Positions 33,640 to 41,926 of a DNA stretch of 52,685 nt are shown one piece after another (within the stretch, counting starts at the first letter, position 1; each line of letters begins with the position of its first letter). Position numbers and translations under genes: made by a program. The DNA is from Jeotgalibaca porci (lineage in GTDB: Bacteria; Bacillota; Bacilli; Lactobacillales; Aerococcaceae): NCBI RefSeq assembly GCF_011299095.1, contig NZ_CP049890.1, positions 1 through 52,685 of the forward strand, read 5' to 3'. The notes beneath the pieces were generated by a model. That model worked only from the letters and a program-made list of their open reading frames with translations. It had not been told where the DNA came from and made no database searches.

Positions 33640-33811
33640 ACTATACAGCCTAACAACCCTAAGGCAGATAAAAAAGGTTCGACATGCAAACAGGAATATT
33701 ATAAAAACAGTCTGCGTGACTTGGGTAGTAGCGGGGAAAATTAAAAAGTGGGCACTAAAAACTGCATGGAAAATGCTAAAAGAACTCTTTTTTTGAGGTA
33801 TAATAGCGCTT

Positions 33812-34005
33812 GGCAACTTGGTGCTGTTCATGAAAGACTTGATTTCGTTAGTTATCGCACCACTTCTTGTGGGACTAATATTAGTATTGGTTGATCATTG
33901 GTTAGATGATTAGCGGTAACAAGCAAGTTGCCACCTAACCCACACGTCTGTCGTCGCAGCAGACGCAAAAAAAGCCACGCCTACTACGAATAGGCGTGGC
34001 TTTGT
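33812..34005 (+). ncRNA. RNA I of an Fst/par type I toxin-antitoxin
   Basis: The -10 TATAAT lies at 33799-33804. The transcript would have a 5' helix GGCAACTTG (33812-33820) pairing with CAAGTTGCC (33924-33932), which buries the toxin start, then a terminator AAAGCCACGCCTA/TAGGCGTGGCTTT (33971-34003). These are the parts of pAD1 RNA I. Confidence 0.8.
33830..33913 (+). CDS. fst: Fst-family membrane toxin peptide
   Basis: This 27-residue toxin begins MKDLISLVIAPLLVGLILV and ends WLDD, with the Fst hallmark (MKDL-x-x-L-V-I-A-P) and one membrane span followed by a charged tail. It kills plasmid-free daughter cells when not silenced by RNA II. Its start lies in the repeat CATGAAAGACTTGATTTCG, whose partner is found again at about 34013-34035 in the antisense RNA. 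It is on the plus strand inside RNA I; the ribosome binding site is masked by the 5' helix. Recognition is confident. Confidence 0.88.
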   Translation: MKDLISLVIAPLLVGLILVLVDHWLDD

Positions 34006-34037
34006 GTCGTCCATGAGACTTCATTTCGTTATCGCAA
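33965..34037 (-). ncRNA. RNA II antitoxin of the Fst/par locus
   Basis: A minus-strand promoter (-35 TTGTTG 34070-34065, 17 bp, -10 TATACT 34047-34042) reads toward RNA I and ends in the shared terminator 33971-34003, giving about 65-70 nt. The region 34013-34035 repeats the sequence around the fst start (CATGA-GACTT-ATTTCGTTATCGCA), so RNA II can pair with RNA I at repeats and terminator, as in pAD1. Confidence 0.78.
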
Positions 34038-34059
34038 CGCTAGTATAACATGAGTGAAA

Positions 34060-34322
34060 AAAAACAACAATATCCAGTTTTTAATCACATAAATGCCATC
34101 TGTATGCATGAGTCCTTCTTCTATACTAAGCGGTAAGCGATATTCTTTAATAATATTTTCCATATTCAATGTACCGGCGCGTCCTGCATAATTTTGGGCA
34201 TAGTTTTCTAATGTAAAATCGTGTTGATGTTGTGCAAGTAATTCTTTGTAAATCTCAAATGATACAATTTCAGAGTTGATTAACAAACCATCTAAATCAA
34301 AAATAACAGATTTTATGCGCAT
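34060..34322 (-). pseudogene. HAD-superfamily hydrolase, N-terminal fragment
   Basis: The ATG at 34322 begins RIKSVIFDLDGLLINSEIVS, with the HAD motif I FDLDG, then a cap-domain start (FTLENYAQNYAGRAGTLNME). After about 76 residues it loses similarity (MHTDG) and reads into the RNA II promoter and a stop. Beta-phosphoglucomutase-like enzymes of this type have about 220 residues, so the C-terminal two thirds, with motifs II and III, are missing. It is a broken passenger gene. Confidence 0.75.
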
Positions 34323-34472
34323 GTGTAAGTTCTCTTTTCGATAACTAGAGTAATAAAATCATAGCATTGTATCTGTTAACAGCTAAATAAAAATTCTATT
34401 TTTTTACCTGCAATTTAAATTCTTTATCGTTTTCTGAATCATAATCAAGGAGAGTATGCGAAGTATCTCTCA

Positions 34473-34718
34473 CTATTGTTCCTTGAATTTAGGAGTCTTT
34501 TTACCTTTGACATACTCAGCGAACATCTTTAATAACTCTTCTGTTTCTTCGACTGATAAGTGTTCCGATTCAAAGTATTTCTCAAGAAGAGCGCCTTTTT
34601 GAATCAAACGTCGCGTTCTTTTTTTTCGCTCAATTTGATGATCGCGCGAAAGAGAACGTTCCAACCGGTTTTTCTCTTGTTCTAATTTTTTAATGCGTGT
34701 CATACTGGTTCTGCTCAT
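34473..34718 (-). CDS. Small mobilisation-region protein (DUF3847-like)
   Basis: This 81-residue highly charged protein has a coiled-coil start (KKLEQEKNRLERSLSRDHQ) and a C-terminal RRLIQKGALLEKYFESEHLS. The RxLI-x-x-GA-x-LEK pattern is like that of DUF3847 proteins encoded beside MobA-type relaxases. It overlaps the previous gene (34690-34932) by 29 bp on the same strand. It is divergent from the relaxase and oriT and probably takes part in relaxosome formation. Confidence 0.7.
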   Translation of the reverse strand: MSRTSMTRIKKLEQEKNRLERSLSRDHQIERKKRTRRLIQKGALLEKYFESEHLSVEETEELLKMFAEYVKGKKTPKFKEQ

Positions 34719-34932
34719 TAGGATTATCGGAGATGCTAACGTGAGATTGTTCTAGATTATTTTTAAATTGGTTGGCTAATCGCTTCATTTCTTTCTTGGT
34801 TAATTGATCATAATCCAAATTCAGTGTGGTAATGATTTCTTTCCCAAAATCTTGCTCAATCTTTTGTTTTTCGAATGCAATTTCCTCTTTTATTTTCTTC
34901 AGTTGCTCTAATTTTTTATTAATCGTTGCCAT
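34690..34932 (-). CDS. Small coiled-coil protein beside oriT (likely relaxosome accessory)
   Basis: This 80-residue charged protein (NKKLEQLKKIKEEIAFEKQK; LDYDQLTKKEMKRLANQFK) is predicted to be coiled-coil. The ATG at 34932 follows GAGAGGAG. It is first in a two-gene operon that runs away from oriT. Small proteins at this place in pSK41-, pMRC01- and pIP501-like plasmids help the relaxase bind oriT; this one is not a clear match to a named family, so the role is inferred from position. Confidence 0.65.
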   Translation of the reverse strand: MATINKKLEQLKKIKEEIAFEKQKIEQDFGKEIITTLNLDYDQLTKKEMKRLANQFKNNLEQSHVSISDNPNEQNQYDTH

Positions 34933-35059
34933 TGTATTTCTCCTCTCTGACCCTAAATCAATGCCTCAAATAAACGCGTTAGTTATTAAAACGCTTCCAA
35001 ATAAAGTATGCCATAAGTGAATGAGTTTGGAAAACAAAAAGGACGTGATATAATAATCC

Positions 35060-35110
35060 CTGTAAAGGGCGCACTTATACTCCATCTTTTACTTCGTAAA
35101 AATGGCGTTG
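35060..35110. other. oriT: oriT, MOBQ/RSF1010-pIP501 type
   Basis: On the minus strand TAAGTGCGCCCT (35077-35066) is the nick-region core shared by RSF1010, pSK41 and pIP501-type plasmids. A hairpin CCAT-TTTTAC/GTAAAA-ATGG (35082-35105) lies directly 5' of it, as usual. It lies 130 bp before the relaxase gene. Nicking would be on the minus strand. Confidence 0.85.
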
Positions 35111-35207
35111 CTATTTGTGCTGATTAATTGGCGTGGGGTTTAAAATTCGCCTCCGGCTCATGTTGAAAAAGATAAAAGAATGTAAAAATAAGAAAGGATG
35201 AACCCAA

Positions 35208-37223
35208 ATGGCACTCTATCATTTTTCCGGACAAATAATTTCGCGTAGCAAAGGCCAGTCGGCTGTCGCTAGTGCTGCCTACCGCAGCGGGGAAAAGCTG
35301 TACGATGAACGCTACGGGCAAACGAAATTTTATAAGCGTGACGCCCAACCCATTGCGTTTATATTAAAGCCGGATCATGCACCGGATTGGTGCTTAACTC
35401 GTGAACGCCTTTGGAATGCAGTTGAAAAAAATGAGAAGGCAAAAAACTCGCAACTCGCTCGGGAATTTAATGTCGCATTGCCGGTTGAGTTACCACTTGA
35501 TGAACAGATTGCATTGACCAAAGACTATTGCCAAACGGCGTTCGTAGAACGTGGCATGGTGGCCGACGTAGCGATTCATTTAGATGATAAACAGAATCCG
35601 CATTTCCATGTGATGTTGACGACACGTCCCTTTGATGAACAAGGCAAGTGGGGAATCAAATCACGGAAAATTTATTTATACGATGAAGAAGGCAATCCTT
35701 TGTATACGAAGAGTGGTTACCGTGCCAATCGAAAAGAGAATGTAACCGATTGGGATAGCAAAGAAACCATGCACGCTTGGCGAAAAGGCTGGGCTGATTT
35801 AACGAATGTGTATTTAGAAAAGAACGGTTTCTCAGAACGGATTAGTGAAAAATCCTATGCCGAATTAGGCGTGACGAAGCAACCCACAATCCATGAAGGT
35901 TATGTGGCCAGACAGATGGAAAAAAGGGGGCGCATGAGTGATCGCGTTCAAATAAACGTCCTCATAAAAAAAGAAAATGCAGCAAAAGAACTCTTACAAG
36001 ATGTCAAAGAGGAAATCCAATTGTCAGAAGAAAGCGATGGGATTCACCGTCTTTTATCACCAGATGAGAAGAAACAGATTGCGGCGTTATCGAAAGACCT
36101 GAAGCTCTTTATTAATTACGATAACGTGATTGAGAAGAAACGCATATTGGTGAATTGGTTGACCAATGAGCAAACACAGGCACTCTTTTCAGAGGAACCG
36201 TCACGTATTGAAACCATCTTGGCCCAGGATCAAAAAGTAGAAGAAGCGTTTGCGTTGCTTACGAAAGAAAGCAACCGGATTGTGTCGCGCTACTATCCGT
36301 CGTTACAGACCAATCACCTTAGTCAACATGCCCTCAATCGTTTGGCTGAAGTGACAATCCAACGTAATCAGCCACTCACTCAGGAGGAAGCCAATCGGCT
36401 TTTAACAGAAGAAACACAATACGAATTAACGCATTACCTAAAAATAATTGCGAAACGTCCTTTAGAAACGTATGATGAATACAATGCGAAATATGAGCGC
36501 TTACAAAATCAAGTGGACACCTTTAAGAAGACCCATCAGCTGTCACATTTTTCACCTGACACCTTACAGGCGCTCACACCAGCGCAACAGGGTGCATTAA
36601 AAGCCATCGTAAAGGATTTAGAACGGACCAAACTTGCGTTGACGGTTATCAACGGCTATTACGAAGCGAAAATAAACCGTCAGTTCCCGACGTTAGACGT
36701 GGCCGCCTTAACGATTCAAGAGCGTGTCTTATATGGGGATACCATTGACTACTACGGCAACCGACTCACGCTAAACGCTTTAGAAAATATAACCACACAA
36801 CCGCTCTTCAAATACGATGATGCCGCCTATGAACTGGTGGCGCGTTATGTACAAGAACCAAAGAAACGGGCAGAAATCCAAGCTATATTGGCCGAAATGT
36901 ATCCGACACTCGCAGAAGAATTAGCGAATCCGCGTATGCGTACGCTGGTATTCAATGAACTAATGGAAAAAGGAATTGTCGCGGATGAGACGCTTACGGC
37001 TTATGTCCAATCGGTTCAACAAGCACCTGCTGCAGAAGTATTTAGACCACGGAAAGTATCCTTGCTCTTCCAGACCCTTTTCCGACCAGAGAAACTGGAA
37101 CAAATACTGAATCATCTTGCATATGAAGAAGCGCAACAAATCCATGAAACGGAACGTGAACACAAAAAAGCCCTCCGGAAAAAGAAACACAATCGGATGA
37201 AAGGGCTACGTGGCAACCGCTAG
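35208..37223 (+). CDS. MOBQ relaxase (MobA/TraA, Nes-like)
   Basis: This relaxase nicks oriT and leads the strand into the recipient. It has 671 residues. The MOBQ catalytic Tyr is Tyr25 in ASAAYRSGEKL; motif III is HLDDKQNPHFHVML, with the HxH metal site, and the conserved ALPVELPLDEQIAL lies between them. After about residue 240 comes a long helical C-terminal region as in Nes of pSK41. The ATG at 35208 follows AAAGGATG. It is upstream of and in line with the transfer operon, so it may be cotranscribed. Family is secure. Confidence 0.94.
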   Translation: MALYHFSGQIISRSKGQSAVASAAYRSGEKLYDERYGQTKFYKRDAQPIAFILKPDHAPDWCLTRERLWNAVEKNEKAKNSQLAREFNVALPVELPLDEQIALTKDYCQTAFVERGMVADVAIHLDDKQNPHFHVMLTTRPFDEQGKWGIKSRKIYLYDEEGNPLYTKSGYRANRKENVTDWDSKETMHAWRKGWADLTNVYLEKNGFSERISEKSYAELGVTKQPTIHEGYVARQMEKRGRMSDRVQINVLIKKENAAKELLQDVKEEIQLSEESDGIHRLLSPDEKKQIAALSKDLKLFINYDNVIEKKRILVNWLTNEQTQALFSEEPSRIETILAQDQKVEEAFALLTKESNRIVSRYYPSLQTNHLSQHALNRLAEVTIQRNQPLTQEEANRLLTEETQYELTHYLKIIAKRPLETYDEYNAKYERLQNQVDTFKKTHQLSHFSPDTLQALTPAQQGALKAIVKDLERTKLALTVINGYYEAKINRQFPTLDVAALTIQERVLYGDTIDYYGNRLTLNALENITTQPLFKYDDAAYELVARYVQEPKKRAEIQAILAEMYPTLAEELANPRMRTLVFNELMEKGIVADETLTAYVQSVQQAPAAEVFRPRKVSLLFQTLFRPEKLEQILNHLAYEEAQQIHETEREHKKALRKKKHNRMKGLRGNR

Positions 37224-37237
37224 AGAGGAGCCTCCTA

Positions 37238-37876
37238 TTGAAGATCACATTTTCTTTTACCGACGCCCATTACCAGGAACTCGTGGAACGCGCTCATTTT
37301 ATGGGCGTTTCACGTACAGCCGTTATTTTGTTGCATTTGTATCTGTATGAAGGAATCTTTTCCGACCTTTCACTGGAAGAATTACAACTGGATCTGAATC
37401 CGTGCGAAGTAGCACGGAATAGCATTCAAGTCTTAGTCCCAGACCCACTTGTGTCCAAGTATCAACACCATAAGACGTATTTCCTGTCGGGTAGTGCCTA
37501 TTTCACAGGATTTTTAAATGTAGTAATTGAGAAAACGACTGGCTTGTGGCATACGAGACCGACCTTGCAGGAACGTACACCTACGACCCTGTCACTTGAT
37601 CAACGGATTATTGATCAAGTGGAAGACTTTTCCAAAGAAACGGGTTTGCAATTCTCCGTGATTGCGGCCTACTATGTGACGTATGCGCCACTTCCGCTCG
37701 GCACGCCACGGTCATATGAGGCAACGGATAAAGTCCAGTTTGGTTTGCGACTCACTGACAGGGCCCACTATCAGTTGAAAGAACGTGCCATCCGGAAGAA
37801 GATGAAACCGAACCAAGTGCTCTCGCTTGGTTTTCAAGATTTTATGGATAAAAAGATTCTTCCAGGGGGATATTAG
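37238..37876 (+). CDS. Protein with three ribbon-helix-helix-like repeats
   Basis: The family is not recognised. The 212-residue protein shows three similar units: FSFTDAHYQELVERAHFMGV (residue 5), LSLDQRIIDQVEDFSKETGL (about residue 118) and LRLTDRAHYQLKERAIRKKM (about residue 170). Each has a beta strand followed by two helices, as in Arc/MetJ DNA-binding proteins. The start is TTG at 37238 after GAGGAG. It is 14 bp downstream of the relaxase gene; a DNA-binding relaxosome or regulator role is likely but unproven. Confidence 0.6.
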   Translation: MKITFSFTDAHYQELVERAHFMGVSRTAVILLHLYLYEGIFSDLSLEELQLDLNPCEVARNSIQVLVPDPLVSKYQHHKTYFLSGSAYFTGFLNVVIEKTTGLWHTRPTLQERTPTTLSLDQRIIDQVEDFSKETGLQFSVIAAYYVTYAPLPLGTPRSYEATDKVQFGLRLTDRAHYQLKERAIRKKMKPNQVLSLGFQDFMDKKILPGGY

Positions 37877-37957
37877 TTGTAATCGCTTTCCCTGTCCTTT
37901 ATTATATCTATAAAGAGCAAACAATCTTCATGGATATAAACAAAAGTGGGGGATGGG

Positions 37958-38596
37958 ATGATTGTCGAAAAATGGTTTGATAAAACGTCTCCGGTTTTAA
38001 TTTTACGTGACCATGAAAAAGGCTTGGTCTATGATGCTGCGTTACAAGCCAAACCGCCTTCTGAGCAAAAACGTCTATTACAGGAAGAGGGCCAACCCCT
38101 GGTACCTCTGCGACACATGCTATTAGAACAACACGCCAAACGTCAACTCATCATTCACCCGTTTCGTTTCCAGCGTTTTTTAGAGAATCGGGGCGAACAT
38201 GCCGCCGTTCCGCACGTCCGAGCCGTTGATTTTTCAGACATTCACACAAACAGCCGAATCCTCTTAAATGAATTAACCTTTATTGGTGCCAGTGTGGCGC
38301 AAGGCTTTATTGATTTTTATGGCATTGAAATCGCTGGGATTGTGGCGTCCTATGAACGGCGCCTCCGGATTATTTCGGAAGAAAATAAAGAAACAGGCCA
38401 AACGGCCGTTTATATCAGTAAACTGTCCCAAGGCCACGTGAAACACCTGTCACCCGACTTACAAACACCTGAGACCGCCCAAGAGACCCTCCGTCACTTT
38501 CAAAAACAGCAGGCAGCCAACCGCCGCGTTGCGACTGATTCCCCGTCCATGACCTTGACACAGAAAAGGGAGGATGACCCCTATGAAAAAGAATAG
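37958..38596 (+). CDS. Conjugation operon protein of unknown function (TrsB position)
   Basis: This 212-residue soluble protein (MIVEKWFDKTSPVLILRDHE; NSRILLNELTFIGASVAQGF) has no recognised family. The ATG at 37958 is chosen since GGGGGATGGG precedes it; a GTG at 37946 is the alternative. Its last codons overlap the next gene (the pilin-like protein) by 14 bp, placing it in the transfer operon. It corresponds in position to TrsB/TraB of the pSK41 transfer operon. Confidence 0.6.
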   Translation: MIVEKWFDKTSPVLILRDHEKGLVYDAALQAKPPSEQKRLLQEEGQPLVPLRHMLLEQHAKRQLIIHPFRFQRFLENRGEHAAVPHVRAVDFSDIHTNSRILLNELTFIGASVAQGFIDFYGIEIAGIVASYERRLRIISEENKETGQTAVYISKLSQGHVKHLSPDLQTPETAQETLRHFQKQQAANRRVATDSPSMTLTQKREDDPYEKE

Positions 38597-38906
38597 AAAG
38601 ACACTCATTGGTACAAGTTTAGTGGGATTCTTTATGATGAACCCCGTTTTAGCGAGCGCCAATGCTGCTCAAGTCGAAGCCAAGCTACAAAGTGCTGGAA
38701 ACATCGTCCAATCCTTACTGACTGGATTGGTGGTTCTGGTCGGTGTATGCGTGGCTCTTTTTATTATCATTAAACGTTTACCCCAAGCAGATAACCCGCA
38801 TGAAAAGAATGAAGTGTACCAAGCAATCGGCCGGGTAGCGGGTCTTGTTGCCTTAGCGGCGGCTATTGTGTGGCTCTTACCTTGGGTGTACGGCTTATTC
38901 GTTTAA
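38583..38906 (+). CDS. CagC/VirB2-like pilin-type membrane protein (TrsC position)
   Basis: This 107-residue protein has a signal-like first span (TLIGTSLVGFFMMNPVLASA), then two membrane spans with a short basic loop (IIIKRLPQADNPHEK) between them. This is the layout of CagC/VirB2-like subunits of Gram-positive type IV secretion. The ATG at 38583 follows GGAGG at nine bases; an ATG at 38574 is too close to it. It is in the transfer operon, overlapping the gene before. Confidence 0.75.
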   Translation: MKKNRKTLIGTSLVGFFMMNPVLASANAAQVEAKLQSAGNIVQSLLTGLVVLVGVCVALFIIIKRLPQADNPHEKNEVYQAIGRVAGLVALAAAIVWLLPWVYGLFV

Positions 38907-38923
38907 AAAGGAGGGAGTGAAGC

Positions 38924-39265
38924 ATGGCAAAAAAAGGAAAGGAATTTATCTTTGCGGATAACGTAAACGCCTCCTACGGCGCTTTTTTTGGTCTTAACTT
39001 GAAGGATCTTGCCGGTCTGGTACCGAGTTTCCTTTTGTCCCTGTTAGTGTTGGCGGTGCCGCCTTATACCGTTCTGTTTATGGGAATCAAGTTGTTTTTA
39101 TTTTTCTTTATCAACGTGGCAGCCATTGCGATTAAAGTCTCGCGTCCAGTCAAATACCGCAACAATATTACCTTGCAACAGTACCTGACCTTCAAAAAAG
39201 GGTATCAAAATCGGCAAAAACGTTACTATATCCGTCCGGTTCGCAAAGCAGGTGAGGCAGAATGA
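38924..39265 (+). CDS. VirB3/PrgI-like membrane protein (conjugation)
   Basis: This 113-residue protein has FIFADNVNASYGAFFGLNLK, two adjacent membrane spans (about residues 28-75), and a basic C-terminus. Small two-span proteins encoded just before the VirB4 gene are VirB3-like in type IV secretion systems. AAAGGAGGGAG precedes the ATG. Its stop overlaps the start of the next gene (ATGA). The identification rests on size, topology and position more than on motifs. Confidence 0.7.
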   Translation: MAKKGKEFIFADNVNASYGAFFGLNLKDLAGLVPSFLLSLLVLAVPPYTVLFMGIKLFLFFFINVAAIAIKVSRPVKYRNNITLQQYLTFKKGYQNRQKRYYIRPVRKAGEAE

Positions 39266-39930
39266 TGGGATTCAAAAAAGATAAAATTAAAACCAAAAGA
39301 CAGGCCGATCTAACGCCCTTATTTGATTACGAACCCCAACAGTTGGATCTTGGGAAAGCGTCCATTCATGATATGAGCCTGATCCAGGCCCAGTATTACG
39401 ATTTTCTGGTCACAAAAACAGGTTACCTCGTGTGTTTGTTAAAAGGAACGGGGATTAATCTGGATTTACTGAATGCTAGTGAACAAGAAGACGTGTTTAA
39501 TGAATTCAATGCCTTTTTAATGAGTACGTTGGAAGAAGCGGATGTCCACCAGTACTTGGACATGACCATTCCCGTGGCCTTTGATGATTACGTGCTGTTC
39601 TGGAAGAAACGCTACTTACAGGTTAGAGAAGAAGAGCCGGATAATCAGGCCAAAATAACGTTACTTGCCAGTTATGTGGACTATTACCAAACCTTACAGT
39701 CCACGAATGAAATGAGTACAAAAGTGCATGTCATTGTTTTGCGAGAGAAATTGGCCGATAAAAGTAAGACCAGTTTGGAACTGGCTGCTCTGCATTTGAC
39801 GGAAAAGAGTCAACATTTTATCCGTGAACTGGAAAGCAGCCTGGAAAGTTATGATATGGCCGTCACCCGACTCAACGCCCATGAAATCCGAGGGATCTTG
39901 AAGCACCTCTTCAATTTTTCTCAGCATTAA
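39262..39930 (+). CDS. TrsD/TraD-like conjugation protein
   Basis: This 222-residue soluble protein (DLTPLFDYEPQQLDLGKASI; VHVIVLREKLADKS) lies directly before the VirB4-type ATPase. It looks like the N-terminal non-ATPase domain often found in VirB4-like proteins, here separate, as TrsD/TraD of pGO1/pSK41. Its start overlaps the preceding stop by four bases, and the VirB4 gene begins 17 bp after its end, so all are translated from one message. There are no membrane spans. Confidence 0.7.
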   Translation: MMGFKKDKIKTKRQADLTPLFDYEPQQLDLGKASIHDMSLIQAQYYDFLVTKTGYLVCLLKGTGINLDLLNASEQEDVFNEFNAFLMSTLEEADVHQYLDMTIPVAFDDYVLFWKKRYLQVREEEPDNQAKITLLASYVDYYQTLQSTNEMSTKVHVIVLREKLADKSKTSLELAALHLTEKSQHFIRELESSLESYDMAVTRLNAHEIRGILKHLFNFSQH

Positions 39931-39947
39931 CCACAGGAGGTGCGTGT

Positions 39948-41912
39948 ATGCAGCTGTTCAAAAAAAAGAAAGAAACAAAATCGGAACGTCCTGTTCCATC
40001 CGAAGACTTGCGTAATCTGGACGATTTTTTAGACCGCACTAGTTTAGACGCTATTTACCCGTTTTCGTTTGAGGAATTTCCCGACCATATCGAAAGTGGC
40101 GATAATTTCATTCGCGTGATTGCGATTGTCGATTATCCCAAAGTACAGTATGGCAACTGGTTATCAGAATTGAAACGCAAGAAAGGGAATATCACGATTG
40201 TTCAGTTTCTGGAAGGCAGTTCCTCTTCTAAGATGGTGACGCACTACAACGATACGATTAAAAACAAGGAAGCCGAATTACTTAAAACCTATGACCCCTT
40301 GAAACAGAAGAGACTCCAACAGCAAATCGACACAGCCAACCGTCAATTGGATAAGTACCTGGAAAATCATTCCGGGTATATTTACCAGTACACCTACATT
40401 TATCTCCAAGCGCAGACGCGCGCGATTCTGGACGACTTAACGGACAGTATCCAAAAGACCCTGATCAAATTGCAGATGAAAGCCATTACCCCGATCAAAG
40501 GCATGTTTCAGACCTTCTGGTCCGCCATGCCGATTGCCGAAAATTTACTCAAAGACTATACCTATAAAGAATCGAATACCGAAATCGCGTCCAGTATGTT
40601 CTCCTTTGATGACGCGGAAATATTAAACCTTTCGGCACGGAGTGACGTAGAAGGCATTAACCGCGATACCAATAGTCTGGTAGCTATTGATTATCTCGAT
40701 AAGAAGCATTCCCTTAACCAAAACATGGTGGTCATTGGAACCAGTGGGGTCGGTAAAACGACCTACATGATTCAAAAAATCCTCCGGTATGTCGCGAAAG
40801 GTGTGAAAGTCTTTATCGTTGATCCTGAAAATGAATATTCCGAGATTGTCTCTTTATTAGGCGGAACGGTGGTCCACTTATCTGCGAATGCGCAAACGAA
40901 AATCAATCCTTTGGAGATTTTTTCAGAAGACATTGCTGATATGGCGGATGATATTCCGGTTACGATGGGACTTCTTTTAAAAGATAAAATCCAGCGTGTC
41001 AAAGGGTTTTTTCAAGTCTTAAAGCCTGATTTGACACAAGTTGAAAAAGCCGTCATTGATACGGTCTTACGACGCACCTATGAAGCAGCGGGGTTGTTTG
41101 CGGCAACCAATATTCAGACCCTGACCGCGACGGATTATCCCGTTTTAGCAGATGTGTATGTGCAACTGGAGCGCTTAAAGCAAGAAGACGCGGACCGCTT
41201 TGGGATTGTCCGGGATTTTTATTATATTCTGGAAAGTTACGTCCACGGCTCAACGACCTTGTTCAATGGGCATACGAATATTGATATTACAGCTGATCTC
41301 GTGTCCTTTGATTTAAAAGCCTTGCAAAGTGAAGCCGACGTGCAAGCGGCTGCCTATTTAAATACATTTAGCTTTTTGTGGGATGAAATCACGAAGAATC
41401 GGCATGAGAATATCAAACTATTCGTGGACGAATTCCATTTCCTGACCCTGAATCCGGATGCCGCACAGTTTTTCTATCAAGCCTTTAAACGGTTCCGAAA
41501 ATACAATGCGGGTGCGATTGCCGGTACGCAGCAAATTCAGGACGTGCTGGACGGCACCATGACCGACGGCCGCAATGTGGGTGAAGCCATTATCGGGAAC
41601 AGTTATACGAAAGTCTTCTTTGGCCTTGATGACAAAGGAGTGGAAGACCTCACCGAAAAATTACGGCTCGCCTTTTCGGAAAAAGAAAAGAAATTATTGG
41701 CGCGCCGGAAACAAGGGGAAGCCCTGATTATTCATGGTTCCCAACGCGCGTTTATGAAAGTGACATTAACCGAAGAAGAACTCCGTCTCGTTGATCCGGA
41801 ACAGTATGCCGAACGCTATCAGAACGATCCGTCTGTCTGTCCGGACTATGAAGCCCGTATTCGTATGACGCCAAGTGAACTGATGGAAGTCCATAACTTC
41901 ACATACGACTAA
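39948..41912 (+). CDS. VirB4-type conjugation ATPase (TraE/TrsE)
   Basis: This is the main motor ATPase of the mating channel. It has 654 residues. Walker A is VVIGTSGVGKTTYM (about residue 265), Walker B is IKLFVDEFHFLTL (about residue 490) and a conserved AGTQQIQDVLDG follows. Its N-terminal domain (residues 1-230) binds the membrane complex. CAGGAGG precedes the ATG. It matches TraE of pSK41 and TrsE of pGO1 (about 670 residues) in length and order of motifs. Confidence 0.93.
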   Translation: MQLFKKKKETKSERPVPSEDLRNLDDFLDRTSLDAIYPFSFEEFPDHIESGDNFIRVIAIVDYPKVQYGNWLSELKRKKGNITIVQFLEGSSSSKMVTHYNDTIKNKEAELLKTYDPLKQKRLQQQIDTANRQLDKYLENHSGYIYQYTYIYLQAQTRAILDDLTDSIQKTLIKLQMKAITPIKGMFQTFWSAMPIAENLLKDYTYKESNTEIASSMFSFDDAEILNLSARSDVEGINRDTNSLVAIDYLDKKHSLNQNMVVIGTSGVGKTTYMIQKILRYVAKGVKVFIVDPENEYSEIVSLLGGTVVHLSANAQTKINPLEIFSEDIADMADDIPVTMGLLLKDKIQRVKGFFQVLKPDLTQVEKAVIDTVLRRTYEAAGLFAATNIQTLTATDYPVLADVYVQLERLKQEDADRFGIVRDFYYILESYVHGSTTLFNGHTNIDITADLVSFDLKALQSEADVQAAAYLNTFSFLWDEITKNRHENIKLFVDEFHFLTLNPDAAQFFYQAFKRFRKYNAGAIAGTQQIQDVLDGTMTDGRNVGEAIIGNSYTKVFFGLDDKGVEDLTEKLRLAFSEKEKKLLARRKQGEALIIHGSQRAFMKVTLTEEELRLVDPEQYAERYQNDPSVCPDYEARIRMTPSELMEVHNFTYD

Positions 41913-41926
41913 AGGAGGGATGCAGG

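Noticed and set aside
33634..33831. Minus-strand open frame of 65 codons
   Set aside because: No ribosome binding site; low-complexity hydrophobic product opposite the RNA I promoter and second nick region.
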